Shown in pieces: positions 1 through 4,725 of a stretch of 15,243 nucleotides of DNA. The notes beneath the pieces were generated by a model that worked only from the letters and a program-made list of their open reading frames with translations, searched no databases and was not told the origin of the DNA. The position numbers and the translations under genes were made by a program. This DNA is from an uncultured Oscillospiraceae bacterium. Its GTDB lineage: Bacteria; Bacillota_A; Clostridia; Oscillospirales; Oscillospiraceae. The stretch is from contig CAKTZK010000035.1 of assembly GCA_934635515.1 (NCBI GenBank), positions 1 to 15,243 of the forward strand. The letters are read 5' to 3'. Position 1 is the first letter of the stretch. The number at the start of each line of letters is the position of its first letter.

Positions 1-557
1 GAGGAGTCCTGACCCTGGTCATACAGCAGGGCGATGTTCTTGGCGTCGGGGTTGGCGGCGAAGATCAGGTCCAGGATGGCGTCGGTGTCCAGATAGTCGG
101 AGGTGCCGGTGATGTTGGCACCGGGGGCCTCCAGGCTCTCCACCAGGCCTGCGCTGACGGGGTCGGACACGGCGGCGAAGACCACGGGAATATCGGTGCC
201 CTCGGTGGCGGCCTGCATAGCCACGGCCACGGGGGTAGCCACGCCGATCATCAGGTCTACCTTATCGGCCATGAAGTTGGAGATGATCTGATTCAGCACG
301 GCGGAGTCCGCGTTGCAGTTGTCATAGCTGATGTCGAAGGTGACGCCCTTCTCCTGGCCGATAGCGGCCAGCTGGGTCTTGATGTTGTCTACGATCTGGT
401 TGAGGGATGCGTCGTCCACGTAGTTGCAGATACCTACCTTGTAGGTCTTGCCGCTATCGTCGCCGCCATCGGCTTTCTTGCCGCAGGCGAACAGGGACAG
501 GGCCAGCAGAGCGACCAGGGCCAGGGACAGCACGCGCTTCACGATGTTCTTTTTCAT
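1..557 (-). CDS. trpX: Tryptophan-type ABC transporter substrate-binding lipoprotein (TrpX family), C-terminal part missing
   Basis: Extracellular binding lipoprotein of the COG2984/TrpX family, which feeds an ABC importer. The visible 185 residues start with a lipoprotein signal peptide (MKKNIVKRV, hydrophobic core, lipobox LFAC with Cys25). The mature part reads KVGICNYVDDASLNQIV, then DMIGVATPVA-like and VVFAAVSDPVSAGL, which are family hallmarks. The start at 555-557 is supported by GGAGGT about 7 bases upstream. The left edge cuts the gene; a permease and an ATPase (trpY, trpZ) would be expected beyond it but are not visible. Substrate is inferred from the upstream T-box with a UGG (Trp) specifier; in the known TrpXYZ systems this pairing marks tryptophan uptake. 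The family alone would not fix the substrate. Confidence 0.85.
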   Translation of the reverse strand, partial: MKKNIVKRVLSLALVALLALSLFACGKKADGGDDSGKTYKVGICNYVDDASLNQIVDNIKTQLAAIGQEKGVTFDISYDNCNADSAVLNQIISNFMADKVDLMIGVATPVAVAMQAATEGTDIPVVFAAVSDPVSAGLVESLEAPGANITGTSDYLDTDAILDLIFAANPDAKNIALLYDQGQDS

Positions 558-630
558 TTTTGTTACCTCCAAAATTTGATATAGGTTTTTGGGCGGCGGA
601 TGGAGGGGCCGTTGCCGGCGGCCGGGATTT

Positions 631-674
631 AAAAAACAAAAAAGACCTCTGCCCCACATGGGACAAAAGCCTTT
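631..674 (-). terminator. Regulated terminator of the Trp T-box
   Basis: Fifteen contiguous pairs (with G-U) between 660-674 and 641-655, loop 656-659, followed on the minus strand by TTTTTTGTTTTTT. The 5' arm contains the bases that form the 3' side of the antiterminator, so the two structures exclude each other. Confidence 0.9.
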
Positions 675-918
675 GCTTCTGCGATACCACCCAAATTGAC
701 ATCTTGCGATGCCCACTCGCTTTTACGCACCATCATGCGTACCCCACGGATAACGGGAGGGTTCCCGTCGGACCCTACTTAGGAAAACTTCCTGTTCAAG
801 CCGCCCTCGGAAGGCCATTCACACTGCCGCGCACCGCTCCGATCTCACCACCCGAAGCTCTCTTGGGATGCCCTGTGCTGTGCTACTTTTCTTCCTCACA
901 GGTTTGTCATCTGAAATT
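640..918 (-). promoter_or_regulatory. T-box leader, tryptophan specifier (UGG)
   Basis: tRNA-sensing leader of the trpX transcript. On the minus strand a Stem I distal hairpin is formed by GCUUCGG (852-858) and UCGGAGC (836-842) around GGUGGUGAGA-type loop sequence. The specifier context GUGUGAA-UGG-CC gives UGG at 815-817. A Stem IIA/B pseudoknot is visible: GGGU 772-775 with ACCC 759-762, and ACGGGA 763-768 with UCCCGU 753-758. Stem III is UACGCA/UGCGUA (736-741, 724-729). The T-box sequence GGGUGGUAUCGC lies at 681-692. The antiterminator forms from UGGG 690-693 with CCCA 659-662 and GCAGAAGC 675-682 with GCUUUUGU 663-670, leaving the UGGU-containing bulge that contacts the tRNA 3' end. 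Uncharged tRNA-Trp is expected to favour this form and allow transcription into trpX. The UGG reading frame is by position in the motif; Trp is also supported by the gene. Confidence 0.9.
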
Positions 919-924
919 AAGCGC

Positions 925-953
925 ATTATAATCGCATTTGAAACCGTTGTCAA
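925..953 (-). promoter_or_regulatory. Sigma-A promoter of the trpX T-box transcript
   Basis: Perfect consensus on the minus strand: TTGACA (948-953), 17-bp spacer, TATAAT (925-930). Transcription would start near 918, just ahead of Stem I. Confidence 0.92.
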
Positions 954-1054
954 GGGGTTTTCTGAAATTTTTTTGAAGAAATTTCTGCATGCGGCCCAGG
1001 GGCACCGCCCCGTGCAAAAATCGCGGGAAGAAGGCTTTGCCCCATTCCCCCTTC

Positions 1055-1083
1055 TTGTAATCTTCCGGCTGAGAGAATATAAT
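1055..1083 (+). promoter_or_regulatory. Promoter of the DMT transporter gene
   Basis: TTGTAA (1055-1060), 17-bp spacer, TATAAT (1078-1083). The start would fall near 1090, at the first base of the leader hairpin. It is divergent from the trpX promoter; the 100 bases between them (954-1054) hold only short AT-rich and GC-rich inverted repeats with no feature I can name. Confidence 0.75.
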
Positions 1084-1090
1084 ATTCGTA

Positions 1091-1155
1091 CAGGCTGCGT
1101 GCGGACGCAGCCTGAAGCCAACGGTAGGTGGGAGAGTTTTGCCGTCTCCAAAGGC
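1091..1155 (+). promoter_or_regulatory. Structured 5' leader with H-type pseudoknot, riboswitch-like, class unassigned
   Basis: The transcript begins with a perfect 10-bp hairpin, CAGGCTGCGT (1091-1100), loop GCGG, ACGCAGCCTG (1105-1114). After it, ACGG (1121-1124) pairs with CCGT (1142-1145), while GGAG (1131-1134) lying inside that loop pairs with CTCC (1146-1149): an H-type pseudoknot. GCC (1117-1119) and GGC (1153-1155) can close it. The UCUC of the second strand (1145-1148) can alternatively pair with GAGA at 1167-1170, which overlaps the likely Shine-Dalgarno AGGTGAG (1163-1169). The hairpin loop GCGG can also pair with the CCGT strand. This suggests translational control of the transporter by a ligand, but the ligand and class are unknown to me. 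Confidence 0.55.
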
Positions 1156-1181
1156 AATAGATAGGTGAGAAAGGCGATTTT

Positions 1182-2042
1182 ATGTGGATCCTATTTTCAT
1201 TCGGGTCGGCGCTGTTTGCGGGACTGACATCGGTGCTGGCCAAGTGCGGCATAAAGAAAACGGACTCTGACGCGGCCACGGCGATACGGACGATCGTGGT
1301 GCTGATCTTTTCCTGGATCATGGTCTGGATCGTCGACTCGGCCCCGACCATTACCACTCTCAGCGCAAAGACCTGGATCTTCCTGATCCTCTCCGGGCTT
1401 GCCACCGGCGCCTCGTGGCTGTGCTATTTTCGGGCGCTGCAGCTGGGAGACGTCAACAAGGTCGTGCCCATTGACAAGTCCAGCACTATCCTGACCATCG
1501 TGCTGGCGCTGATCTTCCTGGGCGAGCCTATCTCCTGGGTCAAGGGGGCGGCGGTGGTGCTGATCGGCGCGGGCACCTTTCTGATGATCGAAAAAAAGGC
1601 CGTTTCCGGCCAGAAGCAGGAGAAGAAAAGCTGGCTGCTGTATGCAGTCCTTTCCGCTGTGTTTGCGTCGCTGACCTCGATCCTGGGAAAGATCGGCATC
1701 GACGGCGTGGAGTCCAACCTGGGCACCGCCATTCGCACCGGCGTGGTGCTGATCATGGCGTGGCTGATCGTTTTTATCAAGGGCAAGCAGCACACGCTGA
1801 AGTCGGTGCCGAAGAAGGAGCTGGGCTTCATCTGCCTGTCCGGCCTTGCTACAGGCGGGTCCTGGCTGTGCTACTACAAGGCGCTGCAGGACGGCCTGGC
1901 CAGTGTGGTGGTGCCTATTGACAAGCTGAGCATCTTGGTTTCCATCGGCTTTTCGGCGCTGGTGTTCCATGAGAGACTGTCCAAGAAGGCGGCTGTGGGC
2001 CTGGTGATAATCGTGGGTGGAACGCTGATGATGCTGCTGTAA
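1182..2042 (+). CDS. EamA/DMT-superfamily membrane transporter, two repeated halves
   Basis: Integral membrane protein of 286 residues with about ten hydrophobic helices in two homologous EamA halves. Half one (about 1-140) and half two (about 150-286) align almost without gaps at an offset of 148-149 residues: FAGLTSVLAK (12-21) with FASLTSILGK (161-170), AIRT at 34 and 183, SGLATGASWLCY (71-82) with SGLATGGSWLCY (220-231), VPIDK at 95 and 243. Members of this family move small metabolites or amino acids; the substrate cannot be read from sequence. The start is the first ATG in frame, with AGGTGAG 12 bases upstream, a slightly long spacing. The gene stands alone behind its own promoter and structured leader, so it is probably regulated by that leader. 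Confidence 0.85.
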   Translation: MWILFSFGSALFAGLTSVLAKCGIKKTDSDAATAIRTIVVLIFSWIMVWIVDSAPTITTLSAKTWIFLILSGLATGASWLCYFRALQLGDVNKVVPIDKSSTILTIVLALIFLGEPISWVKGAAVVLIGAGTFLMIEKKAVSGQKQEKKSWLLYAVLSAVFASLTSILGKIGIDGVESNLGTAIRTGVVLIMAWLIVFIKGKQHTLKSVPKKELGFICLSGLATGGSWLCYYKALQDGLASVVVPIDKLSILVSIGFSALVFHERLSKKAAVGLVIIVGGTLMMLL

Positions 2043-2095
2043 GGACCGGCGGATACACCGGGTGCGGGAAGACCGGCATTGGCAAGGGCAAAAGA

Positions 2096-2131
2096 AAACG
2101 CCTCGCAAGCCCTTGGGTTTGCGAGGCGTTT
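2096..2131 (-). terminator. Terminator of tRNA-Leu, probably bidirectional
   Basis: Perfect 13-bp inverted repeat AAACGCCTCGCAA (2096-2108) and TTGCGAGGCGTTT (2119-2131), extended inward by CCC/GGG pairs. On the minus strand a TTTTCTTTT tract follows, suited to ending the tRNA transcript. On the plus strand only TTTAAA follows, so it may also end the DMT transcript, less efficiently. Confidence 0.85.
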
Positions 2132-2136
2132 AAAGA

Positions 2137-2223
2137 TGGTGCCGGTGGCCGGACTCGAACCGGCACGCTGTCGCCAGCGGTGGATTTTGAGTCCACTACG
2201 TCTACCAATTCCATCACACCGGC
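2137..2223 (-). tRNA. tRNA-Leu (anticodon CAA)
   Basis: An 87-base class II tRNA read on the minus strand. Acceptor strands GCCGGTG and CACCGGC pair fully, followed by A73 and an encoded CCA. The D-arm region reads TGGAATTGGTAGACG, the anticodon arm is GTGGA-CTCAAAA-TCCAC (anticodon CAA), there is a long variable arm (CGCTGGCGACAGCG), and the T-arm holds GGTTCGAGTCC. It decodes UUG leucine codons. Confidence 0.96.
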
Positions 2224-2235
2224 AGGTGCTTAGCT

Positions 2236-2264
2236 ATTATAGCGCATTTCCCGGATGATTTCAA
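2236..2264 (-). promoter_or_regulatory. Promoter of tRNA-Leu
   Basis: On the minus strand TTGAAA (2259-2264), 17-bp spacer, TATAAT (2236-2241), about 12 bases before the mature tRNA 5' end. Confidence 0.88.
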
Positions 2265-2350
2265 GAGAAAATTTGCACTTCCCTCCCCTGCCCGGGTCCC
2301 TTTCACGCAGGACTGCCGGGCGGGAAATTCCCGGCGGGGGGATGGGCGCA

Positions 2351-2379
2351 TTGACATCCCGAATCGGCTGTGATACAAT
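2351..2379 (+). promoter_or_regulatory. Promoter of csoR
   Basis: TTGACA (2351-2356), 17-bp spacer, TACAAT (2374-2379). Predicted start about 2386, directly at the adjacent CsoR-type palindrome. Confidence 0.9.
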
Positions 2380-2386
2380 ATCTCAT

Positions 2387-2402
2387 ATACCCCGTATGGT
2401 AT
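2387..2402 (+). promoter_or_regulatory. CsoR-type operator at csoR
   Basis: ATACCCCGTATGGTAT: an inverted repeat ATACC-6-GGTAT lying at the expected transcription start of csoR. It resembles the known TACCC/GGGTA CsoR sites and the two sites before the neighbouring ATPase, indicating autorepression relieved by copper. Confidence 0.75.
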
Positions 2403-2414
2403 GGAGGAATGGCT

Positions 2415-2690
2415 ATGAGACAGTGTATGGACGCGGAGAATCTGCACCGGCGGCTGAAGAAGATCATCGGCCAGGTGCAGGCCATTGACCGCATGATCGA
2501 CCAGGATGTGCCCTGCGAGGATGTGCTCTCGCAGATCAACGCCGCCAAGTCCGCCCTGAACGGCTGCGGCAAGGTAGTGCTGGAGGGGCATATCAAGCAC
2601 TGCGTCAAGGACGGCATCGAGCACGGCGACGCGGACAAGACCATTGAGAGCTTTACCAAAGCCGTGGAGCGGTTTGCGAATATGCAGTAA
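2415..2690 (+). CDS. csoR: CsoR-family copper-sensing transcriptional repressor
   Basis: All-helical DUF156/CsoR repressor of 91 residues, normal for the family. The copper-binding triad is present with exact family spacing: Cys34, His59, Cys63 (M. tuberculosis CsoR has Cys36, His61, Cys65). The N-terminal helix carries the conserved RRLKKIIGQVQAIDRMI segment (12-28), and the basic and polar residues used for DNA contact are there. An in-frame ATG at 2409 sits too close to GGAGGA (2403-2408); the ATG at 2415 has correct spacing and is chosen. It is expected to repress its own promoter and that of the downstream metal ATPase until Cu(I) binds. Confidence 0.93.
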   Translation: MRQCMDAENLHRRLKKIIGQVQAIDRMIDQDVPCEDVLSQINAAKSALNGCGKVVLEGHIKHCVKDGIEHGDADKTIESFTKAVERFANMQ

Positions 2691-2696
2691 AAAAGA

Positions 2697-2724
2697 GGGC
2701 CGACCCCCTTGGGTCGGCCCTTGA
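2697..2724 (+). terminator. Terminator after csoR
   Basis: Perfect 10-bp stem GGGCCGACCC (2697-2706), loop CCTT, GGGTCGGCCC (2711-2720). The plus-strand tail is only TTGAAG; the minus strand has CTCTTTTTT, so it is structurally stronger in the opposite direction. Begins 7 bases after the csoR stop. Confidence 0.7.
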
Positions 2725-2730
2725 AGCTGT

Positions 2731-2780
2731 CGAAAAAGGAATTGCCGCCTGCGGGCGGCAAACTCTGCGAGGCTTTTTCG
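2731..2780. repeat. Three-branched palindromic element between csoR and the ATPase
   Basis: Outer arms CGAAAAAG (2731-2738) and CTTTTTCG (2773-2780) enclose a perfect 8-bp hairpin TTGCCGCC (2742-2749), TGCG, GGCGGCAA (2754-2761), and a small CTC-TGC-GAG hairpin (2763-2771). Folded, it is a three-way junction. It could be a second terminator for csoR or a copy of a dispersed intergenic repeat; no other copy is in the window. Confidence 0.55.
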
Positions 2781-2852
2781 AGGGAACGGCGGATGCAATG
2801 AAAAATGGGGGTGGAAACGTCTCTTTTGCGGAGAATTTTTTATTTTTGCTTC

Positions 2853-2881
2853 TTGACAACCTATACCCCTATGTGTATAAT
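2853..2881 (+). promoter_or_regulatory. Promoter of the metal ATPase
   Basis: Perfect consensus TTGACA (2853-2858), 17-bp spacer, TATAAT (2876-2881). A CsoR-type palindrome lies within the spacer and another straddles the start site. Confidence 0.93.
2863..2878 (+). promoter_or_regulatory. CsoR-type operator 1 before the ATPase
   Basis: ATACCCCTATGTGTAT, a less perfect palindrome whose left half is identical to the csoR operator (ATACCCC). It fills the promoter spacer and overlaps the -10 box, so a bound repressor would block RNA polymerase. Confidence 0.65.
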
Positions 2882-2886
2882 GCGAG

Positions 2887-2904
2887 TATACCCAGTGGGG
2901 TATA
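2887..2904 (+). promoter_or_regulatory. CsoR-type operator 2 before the ATPase
   Basis: TATACCCAGTGGGGTATA: perfect 7-bp arms around AGTG, placed at the predicted transcription start (about 2888). This is the best CsoR site in the window. Confidence 0.82.
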
Positions 2905-2919
2905 GAAAGGGATCTGCGT

Positions 2920-4483
2920 ATGAAGCGCATTACGGATAAAATTGAGGCATTTCTGGAACTGGGCGGCATCAAAAAGGACATTGTGCTGCTGGTGATTTCG
3001 GGGGTGGCGGTGGTGCTGAGCCTGCTGAAGTGGCAGCCCCTGCCCTTTGACCTGGCGTGGGTGGCCATTGTGCTGTGCGGCCTGCCCATCATCCTGGAGG
3101 CCATCATCGGCCTGGTGACGGCCTTCGACATTAAGGCGGATGTGCTGGTGTCCCTGGCGCTGGTGGCCTCGGTGTGCATCGGGGAAATTTTCGCCGCCGG
3201 AGAGGTGGCGTTCATCATGCAGCTGGGCGGCCTGCTGGAGGAGCTGACGGTGGCCAAGGCCCGGGCGGGCATCGAAAAGCTGGTCCATCTGACACCCCAG
3301 ACGGCCCGGGTGCTGCGGCCCGGCGGACCGCTGGGCCACCTGGATCGTGGTCATCGCCCTCACCGCCGCGGGCCTCACCTGGCTCCTCTCCGGCGAGATC
3401 ATCCGGGCGGTGACGATCCTGGTTGTCTTCTGCCCCTGCGCGTTGGTCCTGGCTACGCCCACGGCCATCATGGCCGCCATCGGCAACGCCACCAAGCACG
3501 GATTTCTGGTCCGGGAGGGCGACGCCCTGGAGCGCCTGGCTAAGACCAAGGTCATCGCCTTTGACAAGACCGGCACCCTCACCTACGGCACTCCGGAGGT
3601 GGTGGCGGTGGTCAGCGAGGGGACGGACCGGGGAGAGCTTTACCGCCTGGCGGCCTCGGCGGAGCAGCTCTCGGAGCACCCCCTGGGCAAGGCCATTGTG
3701 GCCTGCTTTAAGAAAGAAAATGCGGTGTCCCTTTCCCGGGTAGAGGCCTTTCAGATGCTGCCGGGCCGGGGCGTGCAGGCACAGGTAGAGGGCAAAACCG
3801 TCCTGGCGGGCAAGGCGGCGCTGCTGCGGGAGCAGGGCGTGGCCTTCGCCGTTCCGGTGGACGCGGAGAGCTATGTGCGCCGGGGCTGCACGGTGATCTA
3901 CCTGGCGGTGGAGGGAGCCTTTGCAGGCTACCTGGCCCTGTCGGACACCCTGCGCAAAGAGAGCGTGGGCACCATTGACGCCCTGGCGGGGCTGGGCGTA
4001 GAGCCGGTGCTCCTCACCGGGGACAACGAAAACGCCGCCCGGACCATGGCGGAGAAGCTGCACATTCAGGCCCTCCGGGCCAACTGCCTGCCCGAGGACA
4101 AGCTGACGGCCATCGGCGAATTTCAGAAGAGCGGCAAGCCCGTGTGCATGATCGGCGACGGCATCAACGATGCCCCGGCGCTGAAAAAGGCGGATGTGGG
4201 CATCGCCATGGGCGGCGTGGGCAGCGACATTGCCGTGGACGCGGCGGACATCGTGCTGGTGGACGACGGGGTGCGGGAGCTGCCCCACCTGGTGGCCCTG
4301 TCCGGGCGCATGATGCGCACCATCAAGCTGAACATGACCTTTTCCATGACGCTGAATTTCGTGGCCATCGCCCTGGCTATCATCGGGACGCTGAACCCGG
4401 TGGTGGGCGCGCTGGTACACAATGCAGGCTCTGTGTTGGTCATCACCAACTCGGCATTTTTACTGAAATGGAGGAAGAAATAA
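2920..4483 (+). pseudogene. P1B-type heavy-metal (probably copper) ATPase, internal out-of-frame deletion
   Basis: Metal-exporting P-type ATPase. Frame one (from ATG 2920, AAAGGG 8 bases upstream) gives about 135 residues without an HMA domain: four membrane helices ending in GLLEELTVAKARAGIEKLV-type sequence and TARVLRPGG. At 3322-3327 the reading switches to the +1 frame, continuing ADRWATWIVVIAL, the CPC metal helix (FCPCALVLATPTA), DKTGT phosphorylation motif, SEHPLG, TGDN, GDGINDAPAL, and two C-terminal helices with HNAG. The actuator domain with its TGE motif, about 100 residues, is absent. The GGCGGA at the junction would occur both in ...RPGG... and in ...LADRW... codons, in different frames, so a deletion between two such copies explains both loss and frameshift. 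Everything else is intact, implying a recent event or an assembly error. Copper is inferred from CsoR and its operators. Confidence 0.85.
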
Positions 4484-4650
4484 TGGCTATCAAAATCATC
4501 GGTCTCATCATCGGCGTGCTGGTCCTGGGCGCGGGCATCTACTACGCAGGCAAGGAAAAGGACGACCCGGAATCCAAAAAGATCTACACCATTATCGGCG
4601 TGGTAGGCGGGGTCATCGCCGCTGCGTGTGCGGCGGGGCTAATTGTGTGA
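4483..4650 (+). CDS. Small two-helix membrane protein, translationally coupled to the metal ATPase
   Basis: A 55-residue protein whose ATG overlaps the ATPase stop (TAATG) and has GGAGG (4470-4474) 8 bases upstream. Residues about 3-21 form a glycine-rich hydrophobic helix (IIGLIIGVLVLGAGI), followed by a charged turn KEKDDPESKK and a second hydrophobic segment (about 34-55) with GVVGGVIAAACAAG. It predicts a membrane hairpin. I do not recognise a named family. The coupling suggests a role with the ATPase, such as a small accessory or stabilising subunit; this is inference from context only. One Cys (in the second helix) and no His or Met-rich motif are seen, so a metal-chaperone role is not supported. 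Confidence 0.75.
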   Translation: MAIKIIGLIIGVLVLGAGIYYAGKEKDDPESKKIYTIIGVVGGVIAAACAAGLIV

Positions 4651-4669
4651 GCAGAATTTGCAGACAGCA

Positions 4670-4709
4670 GGGCGGCAAGCCATCGAAAAGATGGCTTGCC
4701 GCCCTTTTT
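4670..4709 (+). terminator. Terminator of the metal-resistance operon
   Basis: Perfect 15-bp stem GGGCGGCAAGCCATC (4670-4684) and GATGGCTTGCCGCCC (4690-4704), loop GAAAA, then TTTTT. It lies between two convergent genes; the minus strand has no T-tract, but the stem may still help stop the opposing methylase transcript. Confidence 0.93.
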
Positions 4710-4725
4710 GTGCGTTCAAGGCACG

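Noticed and set aside
407..931. Plus-strand open frame across the T-box region
   Set aside because: It runs antisense through the T-box RNA and the lipoprotein start, has no ribosome site, and the RNA structure on the other strand explains the sequence.
1091..1114. Mini-ykkC (guanidine-II) riboswitch
   Set aside because: That class needs two hairpins with ACGR loops; here one hairpin has a GCGG loop and the second element is a pseudoknot.
1121..1149. Cyclic-di-GMP-I riboswitch, from the GGTAGGT...GCCG resemblance
   Set aside because: The conserved GGCAAACC, CGAAAG tetraloop and its receptor are missing upstream, so only a short chance similarity remains.
2409..2411. Earlier ATG for csoR
   Set aside because: It lies immediately next to the GGAGGA ribosome site, too close for initiation; the ATG at 2415 has normal spacing.
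3347..4483. Independent short ATPase starting at the GTG at 3347
   Set aside because: No ribosome site precedes it and the protein would start in the middle of a membrane helix; it is the out-of-frame remainder of the deleted gene.
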